Below are positions 8,032-15,851 of a stretch of 64,000 bases of DNA, piece after piece (the first letter of the stretch is position 1; each line of letters opens with the position of its first letter). The translations under genes and the position numbers were made by a program. The notes beneath the pieces are model-generated. The model worked only from the letters and a program-made list of their open reading frames with translations. It had not been told where the DNA came from and did no database searches. Location of the stretch: positions 41,392 to 105,391 of the forward strand of contig JAFSWO010000083.1 of NCBI GenBank assembly GCA_017450165.1. The letters run 5' to 3'. Source of the DNA: Bacteroidales bacterium. Its GTDB lineage: Bacteria > Bacteroidota > Bacteroidia > Bacteroidales > UBA932.

Positions 8032-10038
8032 TTAACGCCCAAAATAGACCAATAAAACGGCAATATCGGCCGGTGAAACACCGGATATCCGGGAGGCCTG
8101 CGAGATCGTCTTAGGGCGGTACCGCTCCAGTTTGATGCGGCATTCGATTGAGAGGGCCGTCAGCTTAGAAAAATCGAAATCATCAGGAATTTTGACGTTT
8201 TCCAGCCGCAAAATCTTATCTGCCAGCCGCCGCTCCCGCTCGATATATCCTTTATACTTAATGGCTATTTCCGCCGCCTCCAGAATTTCATCTTTCTGCT
8301 GCTGGATAATAAACGCTTTATCCGCCGTATGATTCTCGCGGAAAGGTATCATTTGAAGCAATTGAGAAATCTCGGAATTTTGCTCGGGATTACCCACTTC
8401 TTCTTGAAGCTGATTCTGGATTCGCTCATCAACTTCCGAGAATGTTCCACGAGGAACAATTTTTAAAATATCGCGGATAGAGGTATCTGGACGTGTTAAA
8501 ATTTCCGAAACTTTCTTTGATGTAGTGAGCGGCGCGGAGCCAATGGATTCAAGATAAGGATTGGCGTTTTCCGGCTTCACAGAGACCGTTTCAGCAGCAT
8601 CGGTATAAGCGCGAACTGCCTCATACTTTGTCTGCATCACACGATAGCGATACGCATCCGCCAAACCCAATGAGTAAGCCTTTTCCGTCAACCGTAGATC
8701 TGCATCATCCTGGCGCAGCAATATGCGATACTCTGCACGGGAGGTAAACATCCGATAAGGCTCATCCACCCCTTTGGTGATGAGATCATCTATCAAAACA
8801 CCGATATATGCCTCGTCTCGTTTCAGCACAAAAGGATCGCGCTCAGCGAGCTTCAGATGCGCGTTGATACCCGCCATCAAACCCTGCGCAGCTGCCTCCT
8901 CATAACCTGTCGTACCATTGACCTGGCCGGCCAGAAAGAGGTTTTCCACCACGCGGGACTCCAGGGTAGCGTGCAGTTGCGTGGGATCAAAAAAGTCATA
9001 TTCCACCGCGTAGGCCGGCCTGAAAATGCGGATATTTTCAAACCCTTTGATGGCCCGCAAGGCGCGCATTTGAACATCCAACGGCAGCGAAGAAGAGAAG
9101 CCCTGGAGGTAATATTCATACGTATCCCAACCTTCCGGTTCCAGGAATAACTGGTGCGCATCCTTGCCGGCAAAGGTCCTCAACTTATCCTCAATAGAGG
9201 GGCAATAGCGCGGGCCTATACCCGTGATTTTGCCAGTAAAGAGGGGTGAATCATTGAATCCGCTCTCCAGAATGGCATGAACCTCAGGATTAGTATGAAC
9301 AATATAACAGTTCTTCTGAGGATGTCCGTTTTGAATCGCTGTCGGATAAGGCAGGTAGGAAAAGCGAGCCGGGTTCTCATCGCCGGGCTGCATTTCCAGT
9401 TTGGAAAGATCGATGGATCGAACATCGACGCGCGGCGGAGTGCCGGTCTTCATTCGGTCAGACTTCAGGCCAAGCGAAACGAGCTGCTCGGTCAAACCAT
9501 GAGAAGCAAGCTCCCCGATTCTTCCGCCTTCCGCATCTTCGCGACCGATGAAGAGTCGTCCGTTCAGGAATGTGCCTGCCGTCAGAATAACGATTTTAGC
9601 CGAAAATTCTGCGCCCATCGACACGCGAACACCGGAAATATTGGATTCTCGGAACGTTATTTCCGTGACAAAATCTTGCCAAATATCTAATTTACAGGTA
9701 CTTTCGAGGATATAACGCCAGTTCAGGGAGAAGCGCATTTTATCACATTGTGCGCGCGGACTCCACATCGCCGGACCCTTTGAGCGGTTCAGCATCCGGA
9801 ATTGAAGCGTAGAGGCGTCGGTCACCACACCGCTCCATCCTCCGAGCGCGTCGATCTCCCGAACAATCTGTCCTTTGGCAATGCCGCCCATCGCCGGATT
9901 GCAAGACATCTGTGCGGTCTTGTTCATGTCCATGGTGATGAGAAGGACGCGTGATCCGAGTCGGGCCGCAGCGACGGCCGCCTCGCAACCGGCATGTCCG
10001 GCGCCGATGACGATGATATCGTACGTGGCGGTGATCAT
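8032..10038 (-). CDS. mnmG: tRNA U34 carboxymethylaminomethyl synthase subunit MnmG
   Basis: FAD-dependent enzyme (GidA family) that, with MnmE, modifies the wobble uridine of several tRNAs. The N-terminal FAD motif is IIVIGAGHAGCEAA (Gly12, Gly14, Gly17). The family stretch MSCNPAMGGIAKGQIVREIDALGG follows, and later GTPPRVD and the C-terminal SRISGVSPADIAVLLVYFGR. The 668-aa length is somewhat above the usual 610-650. Its ATG overlaps the ybeY stop by 4 bases, so the two form an operon. The coding sequence contains a parS-like 16-mer at 8443-8458. Confidence 0.97.
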   Translation of the reverse strand: MITATYDIIVIGAGHAGCEAAVAAARLGSRVLLITMDMNKTAQMSCNPAMGGIAKGQIVREIDALGGWSGVVTDASTLQFRMLNRSKGPAMWSPRAQCDKMRFSLNWRYILESTCKLDIWQDFVTEITFRESNISGVRVSMGAEFSAKIVILTAGTFLNGRLFIGREDAEGGRIGELASHGLTEQLVSLGLKSDRMKTGTPPRVDVRSIDLSKLEMQPGDENPARFSYLPYPTAIQNGHPQKNCYIVHTNPEVHAILESGFNDSPLFTGKITGIGPRYCPSIEDKLRTFAGKDAHQLFLEPEGWDTYEYYLQGFSSSLPLDVQMRALRAIKGFENIRIFRPAYAVEYDFFDPTQLHATLESRVVENLFLAGQVNGTTGYEEAAAQGLMAGINAHLKLAERDPFVLKRDEAYIGVLIDDLITKGVDEPYRMFTSRAEYRILLRQDDADLRLTEKAYSLGLADAYRYRVMQTKYEAVRAYTDAAETVSVKPENANPYLESIGSAPLTTSKKVSEILTRPDTSIRDILKIVPRGTFSEVDERIQNQLQEEVGNPEQNSEISQLLQMIPFRENHTADKAFIIQQQKDEILEAAEIAIKYKGYIERERRLADKILRLENVKIPDDFDFSKLTALSIECRIKLERYRPKTISQASRISGVSPADIAVLLVYFGR
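8443..8458. promoter_or_regulatory. Candidate parS (ParB-binding) site 2, inside mnmG
   Basis: TGTTCCACGAGGAACA differs at one position from the palindrome TGTTCCACGTGGAACA and closely matches site 1 at 8009-8024. Two such 16-mers within 450 bp are very unlikely by chance in 64 kb. Confidence 0.45.
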
Positions 10039-10496
10039 TTCTTAGCCGTTTCGGTCTGTAACTTTTGCCAAAGATCGAGCGCCTGGTTCTCCTGTGCGCG
10101 CATCTCTTTCTGGAGACGGGCCGAGGTATCGTCAAAACCGATCAGATGCAGTAGGCCGTGCGCGATCACGCGATGCAGCTCGCGATCCAACCCTTCTCCG
10201 TAAGCCTCAGCGTTATAGCGGACCGTATCGATACTGATGTAGATGTCGCCCGAGAGGGCATTTTTGGGGTAGATCCCGGCATAATCAGGGGTGCTGTCAA
10301 AGGTAATAATGTCCGTCAGATAGTCGTGCCCCAGGTATTTCTTATTGATTTCCAGCAGATAAGGGTCGCTGCAAAAAATATAGTTCAGCGCACCGGTCCG
10401 ACGGCCGTTACGGATTGCAATCTCCTTTAACCATTTGGAAACCAAACGCTTCTGTTTTAAACAAAAATTTGTGTCTTCTGCGTAATAAGAGATCAT
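10035..10496 (-). CDS. ybeY: Endoribonuclease YbeY (16S rRNA maturation)
   Basis: Metal-dependent single-strand endoribonuclease in 16S rRNA 3'-end processing and ribosome quality control. The 153-aa product has HDYLTDIITFD, LSGDIYISIDTVRYNA and the metal site HRVIAHGLLHLIGFDD. In the usual H-x3-H-x5-H triad the first two are His113 and His117, but the third position is Asp123. I choose the ATG at 10496 because it gives the usual family N-terminus and because a perfect -7 box (complement of 10515-10522) lies just upstream; an in-frame ATG at 10538 would precede that box. Confidence 0.93.
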   Translation of the reverse strand: MISYYAEDTNFCLKQKRLVSKWLKEIAIRNGRRTGALNYIFCSDPYLLEINKKYLGHDYLTDIITFDSTPDYAGIYPKNALSGDIYISIDTVRYNAEAYGEGLDRELHRVIAHGLLHLIGFDDTSARLQKEMRAQENQALDLWQKLQTETAKK

Positions 10497-10514
10497 AACC
10501 GAGCAATTCTGGCA

Positions 10515-10522
10515 CAAAATTA
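10515..10522 (-). promoter_or_regulatory. -7 promoter element for ybeY-mnmG
   Basis: On the minus strand this reads TAATTTTG, an exact TAnnTTTG match, 18 bases before the ybeY ATG at 10496. It faces away from the tonB promoter. Confidence 0.6.
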
Positions 10523-10565
10523 GCAAGTTTATCAACAAAAAGTTGTTGAAAAGAGTTTTAATTCG

Positions 10566-10573
10566 TACTTTTG
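10566..10573 (+). promoter_or_regulatory. -7 promoter element for tonB with upstream inverted repeat
   Basis: TACTTTTG, an exact TAnnTTTG match. A 7-bp inverted repeat (TCAACAA, 10532-10538; TTGTTGA, 10543-10549) covers the expected -33 region, whose TTG is at 10546-10548. It could be an operator. Confidence 0.6.
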
Positions 10574-10612
10574 GGCACTTATAAGTCCAAGACTACAAAA
10601 ATTACACATAGT

Positions 10613-11302
10613 ATGGAAGTCAAGAAAACCCCTAAAGCTGATCTTCAGAACAAGAAGACGCTTTTCCGTGAAATCGGTCTCGTTGCCGTTCTCGGTATTC
10701 TCCTTCTGGCGTTCGAGTGGTCCACCTCTGAGAAGCAGGAAACCATCAATCTGACCCAGGATGCAGTTGCTGTTGAAGAGGAGATTATCCCTGTAACGCA
10801 GGAGCAGCAGGAACTCCCTCCGGAGATGCCGAAGATTCCGGTACTCTCTGATGTCATCGACATTGTGGATGACGACATCGAAATCAAGGATGACCTGTTG
10901 ATCAACCTTGAGGATACGCACGAAGGTGTCGTGATCCAGGATTATGTTGCCGAGGTGGTTGAAGAGGTGGTTGAAGAGGAAGCCATTCCGTTCGCACTCG
11001 TGGAAGAAAAACCTGGTTTCCAGGGTGGTGACCCGAACGCATTCTCCAAATGGGTGAACAGCCGCCTGGTCTATCCTGAAATTGCTAAGGAAAACGGTGT
11101 GCAGGGTAAAGTTACCCTCCAGTTTACGGTGAATACCGACGGTTCCGTCAGCAATGTCAAAGTCCTTCGTGGCGTGGACCCTTCACTTGACAAAGAGGCT
11201 GTGCGTATCGTCTCGAGTTCCCCTAAGTGGACCCCGGGTAAGCAGCGCGACAAAGCTGTGAAGGTAACCTACACCTTCCCTGTGATCTTCCAGCTGAGAT
11301 AA
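10613..11302 (+). CDS. tonB: TonB family energy-transducing protein
   Basis: Inner-membrane protein that couples ExbB/ExbD-derived energy to TonB-dependent outer-membrane receptors. The 229-aa product has a short cytoplasmic N-terminus and one membrane helix (GLVAVLGILLLAFEW). An acidic, Pro-containing periplasmic linker includes a duplicated EVVEEVVEE stretch. The C-terminal TonB domain contains VYPEIAKENGVQGKVTLQF and GTVNTDGSVSNVKVLRG-like sequence ending YTFPVIFQLR. The ATG at 10613 is preferred over an upstream TTG at 10571, which lies within the -7 box. No exbB or exbD is adjacent. A perfect 10-bp terminator stem lies just past the stop. Confidence 0.93.
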   Translation: MEVKKTPKADLQNKKTLFREIGLVAVLGILLLAFEWSTSEKQETINLTQDAVAVEEEIIPVTQEQQELPPEMPKIPVLSDVIDIVDDDIEIKDDLLINLEDTHEGVVIQDYVAEVVEEVVEEEAIPFALVEEKPGFQGGDPNAFSKWVNSRLVYPEIAKENGVQGKVTLQFTVNTDGSVSNVKVLRGVDPSLDKEAVRIVSSSPKWTPGKQRDKAVKVTYTFPVIFQLR

Positions 11303-11306
11303 GCTA

Positions 11307-12434
11307 TTAGAGAACAGGCTGTTTCATAAGCTCTACCACCTCCGGGACCGGTAGAGCTTTTACTTTGTACCCACGGTAACCGGAGACATCCTTTCCAGCG
11401 AAAAGGGAGTTCCACAGCGCCTCTTCCGTAGCCTCTACGGCCGCTTCAAAGAGCGGAGACATAGCATCGTTGTGAAGAAGGGTAGGATAGTACATCGAGG
11501 TACTTTCGTTGATGAGATTATCCGGATAATTGGAAATGGCAATTACATAATCACCGCTGCCGTTGGAGGCAAAGGAACCTGTCTTGGCCAGCCCCATGAA
11601 GACACGCTTGGCCATACGCTCCAGGTTGCGGGCATCCACGGGCGCATTGGTAATGAGAACCATCATACAGGAGCCGTCTGGGTTCTCCTGTGCCTTGGTT
11701 TCCACATCGTTCTTATAGCTGTAAACGCCCAGTTTGCGGCCTACCGGCACGCCGTTGATTTCCAGAATACCACCGTAATTGCTCTGTACCAGCACGCCTA
11801 CCGTATATCCGCCGAGCGATGCGGGAAGCACACGTGAAGAGGTGCCTATTCCACCCTTAAAACCGAAGCATACAGTGCCTGTTCCCGCTCCGACGGGTCC
11901 TTCTTCTACCGGACCGCTCTTTGCCTTTGAAATGGCCTCTAAAACGTGTTTCTGCGTGACTGCGCGAGCGCGGATATTACTGAGTTTACCATCATTGGTT
12001 TCTCCCACCACCGAGTTCACCGAACGAACCTTCTCATTACCCTTCTGATTGAGGGTATAGGTAATCAAACCTTCAATGCCCTGAGCCACCGAAAGGGTGT
12101 TCGTGAGAATCACCGGTGTTTCTATATTACCCAATTCCTGGATCTGGCTGATACCCGCCATTTTTCCGAATCCGTTACCTACGAAAACAGCGGCCGGACA
12201 TTTCCATTTGAAGAGATTTCCTTCGTGCGGAAGAATAGCTGTAACGCCTGTATGAATTTCCTCTCCTTTATTAATGGTAACGTGACCTACACGCACGCCC
12301 GGAACATCGGTAATTGCGTTATTTTCACCAGGTTGGAAGATACCCGGACAAATTCCGTAGTCGCGCAGGCGACCCTCTGAAAAACCGATTACGCAGATCA
12401 AAATCAATAATACGGAAAGCAATACTCTCTTCAT
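11307..12434 (-). CDS. Exported P1 (S58, DmpA-like) family peptidase
   Basis: Self-processing aminopeptidase/D-esterase fold (375 aa). An N-terminal signal peptide (MKRVLLSVLLILICVIGFSEG) predicts a periplasmic location. Family blocks: NNAITDVPGVRVGHVTI, GVTAILPHEGN, FVGNGFGKMAGISQI, SVVGETNDG, and VGAGTGTVCFGFKGGIGTSSR, which holds the autoproteolysis and nucleophile region (about residues 194-201). DmpA relatives cleave N-terminal residues from small peptides or amides; the substrate here is unknown. The ATG at 12434 is favoured because a -7 box lies 29 bases upstream. It converges with tonB, leaving 4 bases between stops. Confidence 0.9.
   Translation of the reverse strand: MKRVLLSVLLILICVIGFSEGRLRDYGICPGIFQPGENNAITDVPGVRVGHVTINKGEEIHTGVTAILPHEGNLFKWKCPAAVFVGNGFGKMAGISQIQELGNIETPVILTNTLSVAQGIEGLITYTLNQKGNEKVRSVNSVVGETNDGKLSNIRARAVTQKHVLEAISKAKSGPVEEGPVGAGTGTVCFGFKGGIGTSSRVLPASLGGYTVGVLVQSNYGGILEINGVPVGRKLGVYSYKNDVETKAQENPDGSCMMVLITNAPVDARNLERMAKRVFMGLAKTGSFASNGSGDYVIAISNYPDNLINESTSMYYPTLLHNDAMSPLFEAAVEATEEALWNSLFAGKDVSGYRGYKVKALPVPEVVELMKQPVL
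11328..11362 (+). terminator. tonB terminator within the 3' end of the convergent peptidase gene
   Basis: A perfect 10-bp stem (AAGCTCTACC, 11328-11337, with GGTAGAGCTT, 11350-11359) and a T run, starting 26 bases after the tonB stop. It lies inside the coding end of the minus-strand peptidase. Confidence 0.7.
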
Positions 12435-12446
12435 GGCGGAAAACAA

Positions 12447-13652
12447 ATGATGATTCTAAATACAAAGATAAGTTCTAATTTTGTAAAAAAATATTTCGTG
12501 GAAGAATTGGAAAACAAAAATGAGACCGCGGTCTTCGTGGCTGTGAGTCCGAATGTGCAAAGCGACAGACAGGTCAACGAATATCTGGATGAATTGATAT
12601 TCCTTGCCACCACAGCCGGTGTGACGGGAGAAAAACGCTTTATCCAACACCTGGATCACGCCAATTCCCGGACCTTTGTGGGTCCCGGTAAGTTGGAAGA
12701 AATCAAGGAATACGTCCACGAAAACGAGATTACCTATATAATATTCGACGACGAACTCTCTCCCTCCCAGATGCGGAACATTGAGAAAGAGGCCGGTTGT
12801 CAGGTAGTGGACCGCACGGGATTGATTCTGGATATCTTTGCTCAGCGGGCCCAGACTGCTTATGCTAAAACCCAGGTCGAACTTGCTCAATATCAATATC
12901 TTTTACCACGTCTCACCGGTATGTGGACCCACCTGGAGCGGCAGCGAGGCGGCAAGGGAGGTCTCAATATGCGTGGTCCGGGTGAAAGTCAGTTGGAAAT
13001 CGACCGCCGTATCGTACTCGACAAAATCAAGAAACTCAAACTTCAGCTGACCAAAATTGACCGACAGATGATCTCCCAGCGCAGCAACCGCGGAACCATG
13101 AAACGCGTTGCGCTCGTGGGATATACCAATGTCGGTAAAAGCACCCTGATGAATCAGCTCGCAAAGAGTGACGTTTTTGCTGAAAACAAACTCTTTGCAA
13201 CGCTGGATACCACTGTACGTAAGGTAGTTATAGATAATACGCCGTTCCTGCTCAGCGATACGGTCGGATTTATCCGCAAACTGCCTACCCAGCTGATCGA
13301 ATCCTTCAAGAGCACCCTGGATGAGGTTCGCGAAGCGGATATCCTACTCCATGTGGTAGATATCTCTCACCCGGGATTCGATGACCAGATCAAGGTCGTC
13401 AATAAAACACTGCACGATATTGGCGCTGGCAATAAGCCTTGTCTGATTATTTTCAATAAGATAGACGCTTATACCTTTGAAGAGTACGACGATTTTTCCC
13501 TGGAAGAGCGCACCTCGCGCAACTTTACCCTCGAGGAATTTGAGAACTCCTGGATGTCCAAGGAAAATACCCCCAGTATCTTTATCTCCGCCAAAGACCG
13601 TACGAACCTGGATCAGCTGCGAGCAACCCTGATGAAAATGATCAACAGTTAA
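12447..13652 (+). CDS. hflX: Ribosome-associated GTPase HflX
   Basis: GTPase that binds the 50S subunit and splits stalled ribosomes. The N-terminal HflX domain contains DELIFLATTAGV, RTFVGPGKLEEI, FDDELSPSQMRNIE, DRTGLILDIFAQRAQTAYAKTQVELAQ and RGGKGGLNMRGPGESQLEIDRR. The G domain has ALVGYTNVGKSTLMN (G1), DTVGFIRKLPTQLIESF (G3) and IIFNKIDAY (G4). The 401-aa length counts from ATG 12447. However, a -7 box at 12476-12483 and the typical family N-terminus suggest the true start may be GTG at 12498 (384 aa). This 5' end overlaps the divergent promoter of the P1 peptidase gene. Confidence 0.95.
   Translation: MMILNTKISSNFVKKYFVEELENKNETAVFVAVSPNVQSDRQVNEYLDELIFLATTAGVTGEKRFIQHLDHANSRTFVGPGKLEEIKEYVHENEITYIIFDDELSPSQMRNIEKEAGCQVVDRTGLILDIFAQRAQTAYAKTQVELAQYQYLLPRLTGMWTHLERQRGGKGGLNMRGPGESQLEIDRRIVLDKIKKLKLQLTKIDRQMISQRSNRGTMKRVALVGYTNVGKSTLMNQLAKSDVFAENKLFATLDTTVRKVVIDNTPFLLSDTVGFIRKLPTQLIESFKSTLDEVREADILLHVVDISHPGFDDQIKVVNKTLHDIGAGNKPCLIIFNKIDAYTFEEYDDFSLEERTSRNFTLEEFENSWMSKENTPSIFISAKDRTNLDQLRATLMKMINS
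12463..12470 (-). promoter_or_regulatory. -7 promoter element for the P1 peptidase
   Basis: Minus-strand TATCTTTG, an exact TAnnTTTG match, 29 bases before the peptidase ATG at 12434. It is divergent to, and only 6 bases from, the hflX box. Confidence 0.65.
12476..12483 (+). promoter_or_regulatory. -7 promoter element for hflX
   Basis: TAATTTTG, an exact TAnnTTTG match. It lies downstream of the first in-frame ATG codons of hflX (12447, 12450), so transcripts from it could only use a later start such as GTG at 12498. Confidence 0.5.
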
Positions 13653-13882
13653 ATGAAATATTATAAAGAGTTTTTAAGAAAAACTTCTTCTTTTATTATT
13701 GAGCTGTTGAAATGTTCATAAAATTGAAAAAGCCTTCCCGGTTTAACTGGAAAGGCTTTTTTATTAATGAACAGTTGTTAATTATATCTTGAAAAAAGAA
13801 CAATAAACAAATTTTTGGTATTCGGATAATTTTTTAAGAATGTTACGATTTTTAAAAATTATACCCGTTTATCAACATTTGT
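13653..13882. other. AT-rich intergenic region between convergent hflX and alpha/beta hydrolase
   Basis: 230 bp, clearly more AT-rich than its neighbours. It holds the terminator at 13727-13762 and a 22-codon ORF (13653-13721) that follows the hflX stop directly but has no supporting signal. Nothing else was recognised. Confidence 0.5.
13727..13762. terminator. Bidirectional rho-independent terminator
   Basis: Stem AAAAAGCCTTCC (13727-13738) pairs with GGAAAGGCTTTTTT (13749-13762) with a one-base bulge. A- and T-runs on both sides suit termination of hflX and of the convergent hydrolase gene. Confidence 0.8.
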
Positions 13883-14710
13883 TCAGCCAAGAAATGAACA
13901 AACCTTTTCATAGGTATCCGCTTCCGCTTCTATGAAGGAGAGATGTCCAGTACCGGGCTGCATCACGAACTGAACCCTCGGGAATAACTCTTTCATCCGG
14001 TTGAAAACCTCAAGAGGAAGGAACGGATCCTGGTCTCCACCCAAGAGAAGGGTGGGTATGGAAGTATTCTTGAGCCACTCTTCCTGGGAGGGACGCACCA
14101 TCATACCGAGTACGGATGCGATGATTCCCTCCGGAAAATGGGTTTCACAGAGTTCCAGCGTCTCGCGTATCTTGTCATCATGGGTGCGCAACTGATCCGG
14201 ATGATACATTCTGGGGATGGAATAGGCCGCCAGGGTTTCCAGTTTTCCGCTGCGGATAATACTGATTTCGCGTTTGCGGTCTTCTGATTTTTCAGGCAGG
14301 TCGGCAAAGGGGTTTGAGTTGAAAAGAATCAGCTTTTCAAAACGCTCCGGGTATCGGTTGCAACACATGAGCGCGATATATCCACCCAAAGAATGTCCGC
14401 CAATAAAAGCCTTGTCAACCAGACATTTATCCAAAACATTCCTCACAACATCCGCGCAAAATTCCATGGTATTGACGCTCTGTCCGTCCAATCCGGCAGG
14501 AGCAGAATCGGTCAATCCGTGGCCAGGCAAATCCAGCCGAATGACGCGATAATGCTTCTCCAGCAGCGCAGCAAATTCAGACCAGATATAAAAGGTTTCG
14601 AGGTAGCCGTGCAGGAGAACGATGACCGGTTTGCCGGCTCCGCGCTGCGGGTGATCTTCAGAATCGCAAAGATGGACGGTGATACCGCCGGCGGTTGCGA
14701 AATACTCCAT
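13883..14710 (-). CDS. Alpha/beta-fold hydrolase
   Basis: Cytoplasmic alpha/beta hydrolase (275 aa) with a complete catalytic set. Oxyanion block: VIVLLHGYLETF. Nucleophile elbow: GGHSLGGY with Ser107. Acid: GGDQDPFLP. His: GTGHLSFIE. The DLPGHGLTDS segment is typical of epoxide-hydrolase, esterase and haloperoxidase-like members. No signal peptide, and the substrate is unknown. I start at ATG 14710, which lies 32 bases after a minus-strand -7 box. The reading frame stays open upstream across the ruvB 5' end, but that part is antisense to ruvB and is not coding. Confidence 0.88.
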   Translation of the reverse strand: MEYFATAGGITVHLCDSEDHPQRGAGKPVIVLLHGYLETFYIWSEFAALLEKHYRVIRLDLPGHGLTDSAPAGLDGQSVNTMEFCADVVRNVLDKCLVDKAFIGGHSLGGYIALMCCNRYPERFEKLILFNSNPFADLPEKSEDRKREISIIRSGKLETLAAYSIPRMYHPDQLRTHDDKIRETLELCETHFPEGIIASVLGMMVRPSQEEWLKNTSIPTLLLGGDQDPFLPLEVFNRMKELFPRVQFVMQPGTGHLSFIEAEADTYEKVCSFLG

Positions 14711-14741
14711 AATAAACAGTGTTTCAGTTTCTGTATAACGA

Positions 14742-14749
14742 CAAAGATA
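14742..14749 (-). promoter_or_regulatory. -7 promoter element for the alpha/beta hydrolase
   Basis: Minus-strand TATCTTTG, an exact TAnnTTTG match, divergent to the ruvB box. Confidence 0.65.
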
Positions 14750-14779
14750 GACAATTTCCAAAAACTTGGTATTATCAGC

Positions 14780-14787
14780 TATTTTTG
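14780..14787 (+). promoter_or_regulatory. -7 promoter element for ruvB
   Basis: TATTTTTG, an exact TAnnTTTG match, 25 bases before the ruvB ATG. Confidence 0.6.
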
Positions 14788-14812
14788 AGAAATTTGCGTA
14801 TGAAATGACAGA

Positions 14813-15835
14813 ATGATGGAAGAGAATTTCAATCCCCGAACCGAGTCTGCGCTCAAAGAGAGCAATTATGAGGGACAGATCCGGCCCAAAGAATTCGCCG
14901 AGTTTGCCGGTCAGGACAAAAACCTGGAGAATCTGAAGATTTTTGTCAAAGCGGCGCTGCTTCGCGGCGAGGCGCTGGACCATGTGCTGTTCCACGGCCC
15001 TCCGGGTCTCGGTAAAACCACGCTGGCCAATATTGTCGCCAACGAACTGGGTGTCAATATGAAAGTTACATCGGGTCCGGTGCTCGACAAGCCGGGTGAC
15101 TTGGCGGGCCTGCTGACCTCGCTGGATACGGGCGACGTACTCTTTATTGATGAGATTCACCGCCTTTCACCCGTCGTGGAGGAGTATCTCTATTCAGCGA
15201 TGGAGGACTATCGGATCGATATTATGGTGGATAAAGGACCGGGTGCGCACAGCATCCAGATCAATATCAATCCCTTCACCCTGATCGGCGCCACCACCCG
15301 CAGCGGTCTGCTGACCTCACCGCTTCGCGCCCGTTTCGGGATCAAATGCCACCTGGAATACTACGATGCGGACGTACTTTTCAAAATTGTAAAGCGTTCC
15401 GCCGGCATTCTGGATATAGAAATTGAAGATCAGGCCGCGAAGGAAATTGCGCTGCGCAGCCGCGGTACGCCGCGAATCGCCAATGCACTCCTGCGCCGGG
15501 TCCGCGACTTTGCCCAGGTGAAAGGAAATGGTGTTATTACACTGGAAATCACCAAGATGGCGCTCGATGCCCTGAATATTGACAAACGGGGTCTCGACTC
15601 CATCGATAATAAGATATTGACCACGTTGATTGAGAAATTCAAGGGCGGTCCGGTGGGCGTCGGCACGCTGGCCACCGCCATCAGTGAAGATCCCGGCACC
15701 CTGGAGGAGGTTTACGAACCCTTCCTGATCAAGGAGGGCTTCCTGACCCGCACGCCTCGTGGCCGCGTGGTTACAGATCTGGCATACAAACATTTAGGAC
15801 TAACCCGCGCCGATGCGGATACATCGCTATTTTAA
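14813..15835 (+). CDS. ruvB: Holliday junction branch-migration ATPase RuvB
   Basis: Hexameric AAA+ motor that works with RuvA. The 340-aa product has [11 protein letters not shown], Walker [16 protein letters not shown], Walker [25 protein letters not shown], the sensor and arginine region [19 protein letters not shown], and the winged-helix DNA-binding end [28 protein letters not shown]...[11 protein letters not shown]. Two consecutive ATG codons (14813, 14816) are both usable. It is unlinked from ruvA and followed after 16 bases by the C45-type hydrolase gene. Confidence 0.98.
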   Translation: MMEENFNPRTESALKESNYEGQIRPKEFAEFAGQDKNLENLKIFVKAALLRGEALDHVLFHGPPGLGKTTLANIVANELGVNMKVTSGPVLDKPGDLAGLLTSLDTGDVLFIDEIHRLSPVVEEYLYSAMEDYRIDIMVDKGPGAHSIQININPFTLIGATTRSGLLTSPLRARFGIKCHLEYYDADVLFKIVKRSAGILDIEIEDQAAKEIALRSRGTPRIANALLRRVRDFAQVKGNGVITLEITKMALDALNIDKRGLDSIDNKILTTLIEKFKGGPVGVGTLATAISEDPGTLEEVYEPFLIKEGFLTRTPRGRVVTDLAYKHLGLTRADADTSLF

Positions 15836-15851
15836 AATAACGCAGTCGATT

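Noticed and set aside
10529-10537. TTATCAACA resembling a DnaA box, with another near 13870
   Set aside because: One mismatch each, isolated, with no cluster or dnaA gene; not enough to propose an origin.
13653-13721. 22-codon ORF directly after the hflX stop
   Set aside because: No promoter, ribosome-binding site or recognisable peptide; it lies in AT-rich intergenic DNA before a terminator.
14711-15160. N-terminal extension of the alpha/beta hydrolase frame
   Set aside because: The extension lies antisense to ruvB and upstream of the hydrolase promoter box; the family N-terminus begins at 14710.
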